DNA of 30,376 bases from a virus, in IMG/VR virus record IMGVR_UViG_3300032053_000347, positions 1 to 30,376 of that record, one strand, 5' to 3'. Of this stretch, positions 1 to 9,174 are shown piece after piece (position 1 is the stretch's first letter; each line of letters begins with the position of its first letter). The notes beneath the pieces were generated by a model. The model saw only the letters and a program-made list of their open reading frames with translations. It searched no databases and was not told where the DNA came from. Both the position numbers and the translations under genes were made by a program.

Positions 1-2
1 AC

Positions 3-326
3 GTTGGGCTGGATTACACGCCGGTCGTAGTTCCAATGCCGATATTTGCCTTTCTTAATGACGGGTATCATGTCTACGAAGCTGCTAATATTAAACGTAT
101 GTACGTAGATGTTTATAATTCTTTAGGTGTAACAGCTGAGGGGATTACAATTCAACCATCGGTTCCGGGCAACTTTATGACAGTTAGCGTTCCATCTCCA
201 GTGTCGGATTTTTATACCGTCCCAACCTATGCTGGATGGGATCCAAGAGTAGAAATAACAATATCACAATCTTATCCAGCCCCGATGGTGCTTAGGGCTA
301 TATGTTTAGTAGTGGAGATATCATAA
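3..326 (+). CDS. Tail tubular protein B (nozzle), C-terminal fragment
   Basis: This is the C-terminal end of a T7 gp12-like tail nozzle protein, open at the left edge of the window. The frame is open from base 3, upstream of the first internal ATG at 36, so that ATG is not the real start. It reads VGLDYTPVVVPMP and then IKRMYVDVYNSLGV, which resembles the last domain of gp12-like proteins (a GLPYTS-like strand, then a basic helix or strand and a VYNS/LYNS motif). It closes with a beta-rich tail containing ITISQSYPAPMVLRAI. The N-terminal part of the same kind of protein is at the right end of the window (30127-30376). The stop TAA overlaps the next ATG (TAATG), so translation is probably coupled. 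Family assignment is by motif recall, not by a search. Confidence 0.82.
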   Translation, partial: VGLDYTPVVVPMPIFAFLNDGYHVYEAANIKRMYVDVYNSLGVTAEGITIQPSVPGNFMTVSVPSPVSDFYTVPTYAGWDPRVEITISQSYPAPMVLRAICLVVEIS

Positions 327-778
327 TGTCAGATAACTCAAATGGATTAGGAAGCCTAGGATTAGCCTTTGTTGCCGCTGGTTTATATTCATCTCTGCAG
401 AGTAATAAGGCTCAGGCGAGCATAGAGAGAGCTAATATACAGCTTCAATCATCGCAGGCTGGAGTGAAAGCAGCGGAACAAGCGTACGAGCGTTCTAAAA
501 CCTTCAGACAAAACATATCATCTCAGTTAGCGATGGGCGGACTTGGATTCGGCGGAACGATGGGCCTTGTAGCTGCACAGAATGAGAGCCTTTCCAATGT
601 AAATTATGATCTAGCTAGCATAGCAAAGCAGCAACAGTTTACAGCGCTATCTACCGAGTCAGCATTGGCGTCATCTAAGATAAACAAATATACGAGAGAT
701 GCAGGCGCTTATGGAAATGCGGCTAAACAAACATCAGACCTTGTTAGCAAGCTTGGTTTATTTGCAGGTGGTGGATAA
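326..778 (+). CDS. Internal virion (ejection) protein, T7 gp14-like position
   Basis: A 150-aa alanine-, serine- and glutamine-rich protein with a hydrophobic, glycine-rich N-terminus (GLGSLGLAFVAAGLYSSL) followed by a long helical stretch. It holds the place and size class of T7 gp14, the smallest ejection protein, which inserts in the outer membrane during DNA entry. An upstream ATG at 302 is in frame, but the start at 326 is preferred: GGAG at 314-317 lies 8 nt before it and it overlaps the previous stop as TAATG. It is followed, again by TAATG, by the 805-aa gene. The role rests on gene order and general composition; the sequence itself is not strongly diagnostic. Confidence 0.7.
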   Translation: MSDNSNGLGSLGLAFVAAGLYSSLQSNKAQASIERANIQLQSSQAGVKAAEQAYERSKTFRQNISSQLAMGGLGFGGTMGLVAAQNESLSNVNYDLASIAKQQQFTALSTESALASSKINKYTRDAGAYGNAAKQTSDLVSKLGLFAGGG

Positions 779-3195
779 TGGCTGAATTGATTGTAGATAA
801 AAGACAAATAGAACAACCTTCCCCGCCTGACATTAGTGGTCTGGGTGAAGCCATAGGGAATATGGGAAAAGCCCAGGCTCAGGCGGCTGCTATTGGGTTT
901 GATATAACGAAAAATGTAATGGAGTCAGCCAATAAAATAGAGGCAGACCTGCACTATACAGAAGCAACCAACCTATTAAATCAAGAATTAGTCACATCTC
1001 TTAGTAAAGAAAATATAGTATCAGGCAATGCATACGAGCGTTATATGCAAAGCGCGCAAAGCATCTCTGAAAAGACATTACCTTTTGTTAATAGACAATA
1101 TAGAGGTACTGTAAAAAATCAATTAGCAAAAGAAATAAATAAATTTGGCCTTCAGGTAGCACGGCAAGAGATAGCATTCAAGGAAGAGCAGAACAAGGCA
1201 AGCGGTCAAATCGTTGTAGCGAATAAGATAAGCAGTTTAGAAGAGGCTATAGCTAATGGTGATATGGAGTCCGTAAACTCTCTTCAGGCGTCCATAGGAG
1301 ACAGTATATCAAGCCTTGTTGGCATTGGGGCTATGAATGAATACGAGGCTTATCAGCTAAGTGAGAAGGTTCAAAAGGCCACGGTCGTAGCGGAATATTC
1401 ATCAAAATTTGAGAACATGCTTCGAGCAAACCCAATTGAGGCGGACATATTTTTAAAAGAATTAGGCGAGAAAAAGCCGCGCAACTTAACCCATGAAGAA
1501 TGGAGCTCAGTTCAAGCAACATTGCTTCAACAAAAAGATGAATATAGAAAGTCTTATCAAGCTGCACAAAAATTAGGTCAAGATGAATATTCATTAGCAT
1601 TTAATTCTGGTTTAATTAAAACGCCAAAAGATTTAGATACATTTATAGAAAATCAGACAAAGATGGGTAGACATTTTTCTCCCAACGATAAGATTAACAT
1701 GTACGATGATTTGGTTAAGGCTGCCAATAGAGTTGATAAAGAAGCTCAAAAACTATTAGAAATTGATAATGCAGTAACACAAAATCCAGATGCGTTATAT
1801 AATTTTTCTACAGGTGATTTAGAAAAGTATCACACTTCAAAGTCAGACCAAATTAAAGAAGGATTAAAGGCGCAGAAAGAAGCTAATCCGGATATGGTTA
1901 TTCCGAGCGATTTAACAGTTGAGGCAAGTGTTGCGTCAACATTACCGTATAATGTAAATCATTTTTCTAGAAAGTTTGGTGATAAGTTACAATATGGAAC
2001 GCCGGCCGATATAGAGGATGCCATAAAAGTTGGTGACCATTTATTAAGGGTGGCCCCTAAAACCTATTCTCTATTACCTAAAGAGACGCAGGTTTATCAT
2101 AATTTAGTTAAAACACTTTATGGGAACACAACGTTAAATATTGAGCAAATACGTGACTATGCTACTAAATCTGTGGCGCCGCGAGATGATTACACACAAA
2201 AAATAATAGATAAAAAATTAGCAGACCTTCATAAGACTGGGTTTTATAAGGGATTGTATAAAGATATTTATGATACAAAATTTGTTAACCCAGCGCTTCA
2301 GCCTCAGTTTAACAACTTAACATCAGTGTTTGATACATTTTATAATCTTTCTGGTGATAAGAATGTTGCTACAGACTTAACAAAAAATTATATGAATGTT
2401 AATTCTGGAAAATCTGAATTTATTCCTAAATATGATGTAACAAAAAATCCTATAGAAAAAACAAAGGAATATATAGATAATCCCATATTTGTTAAAAATC
2501 AAATTGCTACTGCAGCAAATGAAATTATATTAAATTATGAGTATGCAAAAGAGAAGGGCTATCCAACGGCCTATACTGTAGAATGGCCAGACGGAATAAA
2601 AAAACCTAATTTAAATGAAATACAACAAAAAGATTTTGTTGAAAAACCAATTATGGTTAATGAAAAAGGAAAAGAAGTACCAATACAGTTAAAAATAAAT
2701 GGTAAGAATAGAAAAATATTCCTAATGAACCCAAGTACAGATTTGGAAGATAGGTCAAGAGACCAGCGCCAATTTTATTTTGAAGATGACTTTGGTATCC
2801 CTCAACCGCTATATGTCTCAGGTGAATTTACGCATACTGGAGGCTCTGTAAATGTGAGTTCTGGTATACCGTCTATACAATTTAAATCAATATCTCAGGT
2901 AGTACCAGAATATTATAAAGATGTTGTCAAGAAATCATACGATGATAAAGCTATACAACTATTAAGAGCTGAATTTAAATCTCAAAATCCAGAAGCGATT
3001 GAGCCTGTTGTTAAAAGTATTCCGAAGCCACAATCATACTACAATGCAAAAGTACCTAAAAAGACAGAAAGTGAATATGAAAAAAGAAAGAAATCTGAAG
3101 ATGAATTTATTAAGAAGAATTTACAATCTAAATCAAAATTAGTTGAGCAAGATATCAATAGGAAAATATCTGCATTAAATGAGGTAACAAAATGA
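778..3195 (+). CDS. Internal virion (ejection) protein, T7 gp15-like position
   Basis: An 805-aa hydrophilic protein rich in lysine, glutamine and asparagine, with long predicted helices (for example around residues 40-210) and a highly charged C-terminus. Size and position match the middle ejection protein of T7-like phages (T7 gp15, about 750 aa), which forms part of the periplasmic DNA conduit with gp16. The start overlaps the previous stop (TAATG) and is preceded by a GGTGG-type ribosome site. The end overlaps the next gene as ATGA. From about base 1600 the DNA becomes more AT-rich than in the preceding gene. I see no enzyme motif. Function is inferred from order and architecture. Confidence 0.68.
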   Translation: MAELIVDKRQIEQPSPPDISGLGEAIGNMGKAQAQAAAIGFDITKNVMESANKIEADLHYTEATNLLNQELVTSLSKENIVSGNAYERYMQSAQSISEKTLPFVNRQYRGTVKNQLAKEINKFGLQVARQEIAFKEEQNKASGQIVVANKISSLEEAIANGDMESVNSLQASIGDSISSLVGIGAMNEYEAYQLSEKVQKATVVAEYSSKFENMLRANPIEADIFLKELGEKKPRNLTHEEWSSVQATLLQQKDEYRKSYQAAQKLGQDEYSLAFNSGLIKTPKDLDTFIENQTKMGRHFSPNDKINMYDDLVKAANRVDKEAQKLLEIDNAVTQNPDALYNFSTGDLEKYHTSKSDQIKEGLKAQKEANPDMVIPSDLTVEASVASTLPYNVNHFSRKFGDKLQYGTPADIEDAIKVGDHLLRVAPKTYSLLPKETQVYHNLVKTLYGNTTLNIEQIRDYATKSVAPRDDYTQKIIDKKLADLHKTGFYKGLYKDIYDTKFVNPALQPQFNNLTSVFDTFYNLSGDKNVATDLTKNYMNVNSGKSEFIPKYDVTKNPIEKTKEYIDNPIFVKNQIATAANEIILNYEYAKEKGYPTAYTVEWPDGIKKPNLNEIQQKDFVEKPIMVNEKGKEVPIQLKINGKNRKIFLMNPSTDLEDRSRDQRQFYFEDDFGIPQPLYVSGEFTHTGGSVNVSSGIPSIQFKSISQVVPEYYKDVVKKSYDDKAIQLLRAEFKSQNPEAIEPVVKSIPKPQSYYNAKVPKKTESEYEKRKKSEDEFIKKNLQSKSKLVEQDINRKISALNEVTK

Positions 3196-6100
3196 TAACC
3201 TCATCAATGGGAATGGGAGAGCCAGAAAAATTAGATAACCAAGTGCTAGAGCCAGAAGAGATATCTTCCCCTGAAAACATTGAAGCTGACGCAGCTCACA
3301 GCCCTAGCACGTCATATGCGCTAAATGTTGATATGTTACAGCCTTTAAGTATCCCAACTGAACGTCCTTTTATGCCAGAATTACCGCCCGACGCGCCCGT
3401 ATTTGGAGCCGTATTTAGACGTCGCAATATTATCGGAAACTTGATTAATTCTACTGACTTTAATGAATTTGATAATCCAGATTTAAATGTGCCTGATTAT
3501 AATTATATGGATTACATCCCGTTAGACTTATATGACAAGCACGGTGATAAGTACGTAGCTACAAAGAATCCAACGCATGCAGAAGCCTTGACAGCACAAT
3601 TAAGGGCAGAGGAAGTGGATAGCGAGGCAATGGCTAACAGCCCTTGGCGCTCTATTGGCTCATCTTTAGTGCAGCTTCCAACAGACCCAACTCTATTGTT
3701 TCCTGGTGGGATCTTATTTAAAAGCGCTAAAGCAGCGGCAGGGATAGCAAAATCTGCATTATCCGTTAGTAAGGCGGCTATGGGAGCGGCAACCATAGAG
3801 CAAATAGTAAAACATCAAACGCAATTGACGGCAGAAATAGATGACTCTATGTACGAAATTGTTGGAGCTGGACTAGTTGGTGGCGTGATTGGCGGCCTCG
3901 GTGGTGCTTTTGCACACGGTCCAATATTCAACAAAGCTAAGAAAGAAGTTACAGCGCTTATGGCTGATGATGCCCCAGTAGGCCCTAAGCTCACACCAGA
4001 GCAAAGTTTATCAGCCGCTAAGGTACGAGACCCAGCACTAGAGAAAGATCTCAATAGCCTTTATGGCGGGTCCGTAACAGCGGCTGCGGGCAAATTCCTT
4101 GGGTATACAACCAAATGGCTAACTCCTATGAGCCGGCTTATATTTTCCCCATTTGGGTCATCTCGGGCTGTTATCAATGAAATGGTTGAGCATAATATGA
4201 TATTAAATGCCAACCTTCCTGGAAAACGAAAATTACTTAATCCAGACGGTTCTTATGCGGAAGTCGAGCGTGCTGCTATGCCAAAAGGCATATCTGTTGA
4301 ATCAGAAATAAAAGCGGCTAAACGTGGCATGCAGAAATTATTAATTGATTATCAGGATATATTTTACAAACAGGCAGGGATTAATAAAGGTCCTTTTAAA
4401 ATTGCTCGAACTGTATTAACAGAGCACGAAGGATTAAAGCTAGAAGATTTTGAAAAACAAGTTTGGCGTAGCGTTGTAACGGGAAAAGAAAGTGAGAACG
4501 CAGCAGTAAGACAGGCGTCAGATTTAGTTGTTAATAAATTTTTTGAGCCCGTTAAACAAGAATATATAAGGCTTGGTGTATTTACACCGGACGTATCAGT
4601 AAAAACAGCAGCTAGTTATTTTATGCGGGTTTATAATAAAAAGAAATTGTTAGATCCAACAGGACGAGCAAAAGCCCACGCTAAATTTGAAGCTTATATA
4701 AAAAGAAATGATGAAATATTAAGAGATTTAAAACCGCAAATTGATGCTATTCAAAAAGAAATCGCATTATTAAAAAAATCAAAGAAATCTAAAGGCAGAG
4801 GCAAATTACTTAAAGAAGCTGAAAAAAGATTGGGTGCGCTTGTTCCTGATTCCTTATTGACAAGCAAGGGTAAGATACGTGAAATAATGGATCCCGATTA
4901 TTACGGCATAGAGGCCGATAAAATAATCGATAACATTATTGGCATGGGTGAAGATAAGAATTTAAACCCTATTCTTGCATCACTTCCTGGCGGCAAACCT
5001 AACGTTCTTAAAGAGAGAAAATTTCTCATTGATGATATTGAAATAGAAGATGAGTTGGTTACCTCATTCTTAGACGTCGCCCCCATGTTCATGAATGCTA
5101 CAGCGCCTAATATCGCCATGCTGAGATATGCCGAGCGATTAGGAATAGAGGGCTCTAACGTTAGAGGATTTAAGATTCAGGCGCTAGAAGACGACTACAA
5201 AGCAGCGGTTGAAGCTAATCCTAGCAAACAACAAAAGCTTTACAAGAAATATCAGAAAGATAAAAAAGATATTAATGCGGTCTTTGACATGCTTGGCGGA
5301 ATCTATGGCGGCGGTGTTAATGTCATGGACGCGACAGGCGCTAAATTTGTAAAGAACTTGAGCAACTTTAATTATTTACGTCTCATGGGGCTTGTGACAT
5401 TGTCAGCGCTTCCTGATATAGGCTCAATCGGAATGAAGCAAGGCTTCTTTAGAGTCATATGGGAAGGATTGGTCCCTATGCTTAAAACTTTGGAGCATGG
5501 CCACTATGATAAAGACCTGCTAAAAGATTTGGCATTCACGTGCCATACAGCTCAGGGGTACAAGCTCAAGGGAATGATGGAGCAGGATGTAGGCGCGAAT
5601 GAAATGGGAATGCTCGATAGAGCGCTGACAGCCACAGATAAAGGTTTGTCTTACATGTCTCAATCATATGGCAATGCGAATTTAATGAATAAATGGACTG
5701 ACACCATGGAGTTCATAGCTGGTAAGACTTCTATTGGGCGAACATTAAGAGCTATTAATGATTGGAAAACCACTGGGACGATTAAACCGAAAGAGGCTAA
5801 CAGGCTCAATGAGCTGGGCATATCGCCAGAGAATTATGAAATTATTCATAAGCAAATGAAGAAGCATGGCGGGAAAACGAACGGAAGCTATTGGGTTAAC
5901 TATTCAAAATGGGATAGTGACGACGCTTCATTAAGAGCTTTTGCGGAGTTCAAGCGAGCTATTACGCGTGAAGTAGATGCGACCGTTGTTAATCAGGCAC
6001 CTATAGGCGGAAAGCCGTCTTATTCTCACACGACTTGGGGAAAATTAATATTCCAGTTGAAGGGATATAGCTATGCGGCGACCTCTAGAATGCTTATTCC

Positions 6101-6566
6101 AGGTCTTCAGCGCGGAGATTCTGAGTTCATGCAGGGGCTTATGATGATATCCGTCATGTCATTGCTCGGATATACCGCAAATAGACTAATACGCGGCGAA
6201 GAAATAGATTATAGTTATGATAATCTGTTTAAAGAGACGATGGACCGCTCAGGCATCCTGGGCGTATTTGGTAATGGATATAACCTTTTGAACAAACTGC
6301 GCGTCATACCAGGCCAAGAAGTCACACGCTATAGAAATCGTGGGGCTATGTCTACTCTTCTTGGACCATCCGTTGGTTTGGTTGAAGATAGTGTCGATTT
6401 ATTAAGCAAACTTGCACATTTCGACGATGTAAATTTCAAAGAAAAAGACGTCCAAAAAGCGATACGTCTATTACCCTATCAGAATTACATATTCACACAT
6501 CAATTAAGCAAAATGATCGGCAAATCATTCGCTGAGCATCTTGGGCTGGAGGCCTCACCCGAATGA
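3192..6566 (+). CDS. Large internal virion (ejection) protein, T7 gp16-like position
   Basis: An 1124-aa protein, the largest in the window. The N-terminal 90 residues are acidic and proline-rich. Around residues 170-250 there are alanine/glycine-rich hydrophobic segments (for example IVGAGLVGGVIGGLGGAFA), which could insert into a membrane. The middle, about 470-560, is strongly basic and helical. Size and place fit the largest ejection protein of T7-like phages (T7 gp16, 1318 aa), which with gp15 spans the inner membrane. The N-terminal transglycosylase domain known from T7 gp16 is not recognisable here; a separate lysozyme-like gene lies at 14729-15205. It starts at ATGA with the upstream gene and ends at ATGA with the tail fibre gene. 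Confidence 0.68.
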   Translation: MITSSMGMGEPEKLDNQVLEPEEISSPENIEADAAHSPSTSYALNVDMLQPLSIPTERPFMPELPPDAPVFGAVFRRRNIIGNLINSTDFNEFDNPDLNVPDYNYMDYIPLDLYDKHGDKYVATKNPTHAEALTAQLRAEEVDSEAMANSPWRSIGSSLVQLPTDPTLLFPGGILFKSAKAAAGIAKSALSVSKAAMGAATIEQIVKHQTQLTAEIDDSMYEIVGAGLVGGVIGGLGGAFAHGPIFNKAKKEVTALMADDAPVGPKLTPEQSLSAAKVRDPALEKDLNSLYGGSVTAAAGKFLGYTTKWLTPMSRLIFSPFGSSRAVINEMVEHNMILNANLPGKRKLLNPDGSYAEVERAAMPKGISVESEIKAAKRGMQKLLIDYQDIFYKQAGINKGPFKIARTVLTEHEGLKLEDFEKQVWRSVVTGKESENAAVRQASDLVVNKFFEPVKQEYIRLGVFTPDVSVKTAASYFMRVYNKKKLLDPTGRAKAHAKFEAYIKRNDEILRDLKPQIDAIQKEIALLKKSKKSKGRGKLLKEAEKRLGALVPDSLLTSKGKIREIMDPDYYGIEADKIIDNIIGMGEDKNLNPILASLPGGKPNVLKERKFLIDDIEIEDELVTSFLDVAPMFMNATAPNIAMLRYAERLGIEGSNVRGFKIQALEDDYKAAVEANPSKQQKLYKKYQKDKKDINAVFDMLGGIYGGGVNVMDATGAKFVKNLSNFNYLRLMGLVTLSALPDIGSIGMKQGFFRVIWEGLVPMLKTLEHGHYDKDLLKDLAFTCHTAQGYKLKGMMEQDVGANEMGMLDRALTATDKGLSYMSQSYGNANLMNKWTDTMEFIAGKTSIGRTLRAINDWKTTGTIKPKEANRLNELGISPENYEIIHKQMKKHGGKTNGSYWVNYSKWDSDDASLRAFAEFKRAITREVDATVVNQAPIGGKPSYSHTTWGKLIFQLKGYSYAATSRMLIPGLQRGDSEFMQGLMMISVMSLLGYTANRLIRGEEIDYSYDNLFKETMDRSGILGVFGNGYNLLNKLRVIPGQEVTRYRNRGAMSTLLGPSVGLVEDSVDLLSKLAHFDDVNFKEKDVQKAIRLLPYQNYIFTHQLSKMIGKSFAEHLGLEASPE

Positions 6567-8443
6567 CCATCGCGATTAATAGCAACCCAGAGAGAGACCA
6601 GGACGTAGCGTCATTCAATGGTCAGGTAACATTTACCTATGGCTTCCCTATTTTTTCAGACGCCTATATAGATGTTTACCTAACACCTGTTGGCCAGGTT
6701 GCCGATGATGCAACGGCCGGAAGACTGCTAACGCTAGGCGTTGACTATACGGTTACAGGAGCTGGGACGGCTACCGGCGGAACAATCATATTAACGGCTG
6801 GTGCTACGATTGGTGACATTATCACCATGGAAGGCGTACAGCCTATTGAGCGCGCTTCAGTATTCCAAGATTTAAATCCTTTTACAGTAGCGTTAAATGA
6901 CCAGCTAAACCAACAAACAATAATGGCGCAGCAAAGTTATACGTACTGGAACGAAATTACACCCCATTATAATCATTCTGAGCTTGTATCAGAGATTGCA
7001 CGCCCCTTTAAACGTATCCTTCCAATGCTGCCGGATGGTCATGTCTGGGTAGGTCGAGGCGATTTAGGCGACCCAATCGATGATATAACAACGATGTTGT
7101 TTGCGTCTGGAGGCTCAGGAACAACAGCGTCAACGATTGTTAAAAATATCTCTCAAGCTGCACACGGTTTATCAGTAGGTGATTACGTCAGAATTGATGC
7201 GGTAGGTGATTACGTTGTTGCCCAAGCAGATTCAGCCGCTAACGCTGAGCTGGCTGGCTTGGTCACGGTTGTTATTAACCCCAATGCCTTTACGCTAACC
7301 ATGGTTGGCTATATTGATACAGGCGTATTTGCTGGATTAACCCTAGGCGGCATCTATTTCCTATCAGCATCGACACCCGGCGGTCATACGCTTGTAGAGC
7401 CTAGCGGGCTGCTAGAAGTGTCATTACCCGTATTTTATGCCGAGACAGCCACAACAGGCTGGTTAAGGCATTATCGTGGGATTATAAACGGTGGCGAACC
7501 AGATATAGCGGCCGGAACAGAATCAAGCCCCGTAATTGTGAATGTAAACCAAGTAGGTCACGGCCTAGTAGCTGAAAATGTCGTTTATCTATCAGCTGCT
7601 AACGTATATACAAAGGCACGAGCTGACGTATTGGCAACTGCTAGCGCTGTTGGAATTGTGATAGATGTAATAGATGCTGATAATTTTATATTACAAACGA
7701 ATGGATACCAGTCTGGCTTTATAGTCGGTAAAGCTAACGCCACTGTTTATTATTTAAGCCCAATAACAGCCGGTTTAATGACAGTAACAAAACCCACGAC
7801 AACGGGTCATTTTATTAAACAAGTTTATATATCAAGCAGCGCAACAGATGGGTACATACAAGAAACCCAACCAGAAGAAATACCAGTTGTTCCAGGTGTT
7901 AGCACTGGATGGACGTTGATATCAACGCAAACAGTCGGCGCCGGAGTTCCTGAGTTAGATGTAACTGGCATGACCGGATATTATAGATACAAAATAGTTT
8001 TAGAAAATCTTACACCGACAACGGACGCATCAAAATCAAATATACGAACATCTTCAGACAATGGGGTGACATTTGATTCTGGCGCATCAAATTATTCATA
8101 TTCTGCTGGGTCATCCACTTATTCAGATCCGAATTTTGGTACGAAAATAGTGCTTGATTCAGCAAGATCTTGTTCAAACGTAATAGCAAATGGCGGAGTA
8201 AGCGGTTTTATAGAAATAATAAATCCATCAAATATTGTAACGAATAAATCATTAATCTTTAATGCCGTATCATACACAACATCTATATTTGGATTTAACG
8301 GCGGTGCAATGGGCTGCGACACAATGCATGGAATGAGGCGGTCGACGGCAATAATAGACGCTATACGGTTTTATTTTGACAAAACTGGCGTTGTAAATAA
8401 TATAGCATCTGGAACGATTAAATTATATGGGACTAATGTATAA
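6563..8443 (+). CDS. Tail fibre or tailspike with particle-binding N-terminus
   Basis: A 626-aa protein. Residues 1-180 resemble the tail-binding N-terminus of T7 gp17-like fibres: FTYGFPI and DYTV near the start, ITMEGVQPIERASVFQDLNPF at about 87-107, a helix with ALNDQLNQQTIMAQQ, and RILPMLPDGHVWVGR near 151-165. Residues about 191-305 and 322-433 are two copies of one beta-rich domain (NISQAAHGLSVGDYV; NVNQVGHGLVAENVV). Residues about 449-626 form a C-terminal domain ending SGTIKLYGTNV, which recurs in the genes at 11970 and 13065. This is probably the fibre that anchors the receptor-binding apparatus to the tail. ATGA overlap with the ejection gene; the next gene starts immediately after its stop. 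Confidence 0.85.
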   Translation: MTIAINSNPERDQDVASFNGQVTFTYGFPIFSDAYIDVYLTPVGQVADDATAGRLLTLGVDYTVTGAGTATGGTIILTAGATIGDIITMEGVQPIERASVFQDLNPFTVALNDQLNQQTIMAQQSYTYWNEITPHYNHSELVSEIARPFKRILPMLPDGHVWVGRGDLGDPIDDITTMLFASGGSGTTASTIVKNISQAAHGLSVGDYVRIDAVGDYVVAQADSAANAELAGLVTVVINPNAFTLTMVGYIDTGVFAGLTLGGIYFLSASTPGGHTLVEPSGLLEVSLPVFYAETATTGWLRHYRGIINGGEPDIAAGTESSPVIVNVNQVGHGLVAENVVYLSAANVYTKARADVLATASAVGIVIDVIDADNFILQTNGYQSGFIVGKANATVYYLSPITAGLMTVTKPTTTGHFIKQVYISSSATDGYIQETQPEEIPVVPGVSTGWTLISTQTVGAGVPELDVTGMTGYYRYKIVLENLTPTTDASKSNIRTSSDNGVTFDSGASNYSYSAGSSTYSDPNFGTKIVLDSARSCSNVIANGGVSGFIEIINPSNIVTNKSLIFNAVSYTTSIFGFNGGAMGCDTMHGMRRSTAIIDAIRFYFDKTGVVNNIASGTIKLYGTNV

Positions 8444-9163
8444 ATGGCATATTCAGCACGGCTACTCGCCACCAGTCAGCTACAAATACCCATTAATCAG
8501 GTTGCTCATGGATTTGTAATAGGCGATGTCCTAAGATTTACCGGACTTATTTATGTAAAGGCTCAGGCTGATAGTGAGGCTAACGCAGCCGTTTGCGGAA
8601 TGGTTAGCTCTGTATCTGGCGCTGATTCATTTTTCCTCTGCCAAATTGGCCGGTTAAATAATTTAGCAGTTGCCAAAGTCGCTGGAAATTTATATTACCT
8701 AGATGCTGCAACCGCCGGCGCTCTTACAGCCGGCAAGCCAAACGCGATAGGCGAAGTGGTTGTACCATGCTTTATAGCCACAGGGGTCAATGAAGGTTAT
8801 TTCTTTGGAAATACTGGCGTTTTAGTTGAGCCTTCAGGAACGCTTCCCTTTGTTGCCGCTGCTGTAGATGCCACGATGTCGGTCAATACCGGATACTTAT
8901 GCTCATCGGGCGGCACGATAAATATGACGCTGCCACCTGTATCATCGGTCGGCGACAAAATACAGCTATTAAGCAGAACCGGCTTATTTAATATTGTTCA
9001 AGCAGCTGGACAAAGCGTTCAGCTAGGCGCCACGATATCAACTGTCGGCATAGGCGGGACAACAACCACCACAACAGCAGGCGCGGCAATAACATTAATA
9101 TGCGTAACGACAAGTTTAAACTGGCAAGCAGAAAGCGCTGTCGGGACATTTAACATAGTTTAG
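8444..9163 (+). CDS. Fibre/appendage protein sharing a domain with the main fibre
   Basis: A 239-aa protein with no gap from the fibre gene. Residues about 12-122 are a third copy of the domain found twice in the upstream fibre: INQVAHGFVIGDVLRF, then a YVKAQADSEANA segment, then GNLYYLDAATAGALT. Residues about 135-239 resemble a C-terminal domain common in phage tail proteins, with NTGYLCSSGG, MTLPPVSSVGDKIQLL, VQAAGQSVQLG and ALITLICVTTSLNWQ-like strands. It lacks the particle-binding N-terminus, so it may attach to the main fibre through the shared domain (inference). Receptor or glycan binding is plausible but not shown. Confidence 0.72.
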   Translation: MAYSARLLATSQLQIPINQVAHGFVIGDVLRFTGLIYVKAQADSEANAAVCGMVSSVSGADSFFLCQIGRLNNLAVAKVAGNLYYLDAATAGALTAGKPNAIGEVVVPCFIATGVNEGYFFGNTGVLVEPSGTLPFVAAAVDATMSVNTGYLCSSGGTINMTLPPVSSVGDKIQLLSRTGLFNIVQAAGQSVQLGATISTVGIGGTTTTTTAGAAITLICVTTSLNWQAESAVGTFNIV

Positions 9164-9174
9164 GAGTCGAGCTA

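Noticed and set aside
3192-6566. T7 gp16-type lytic transglycosylase domain in the large ejection protein
   Set aside because: I could not find a convincing catalytic Glu/Gly-rich block in the N-terminal region, which is acidic and proline-rich.
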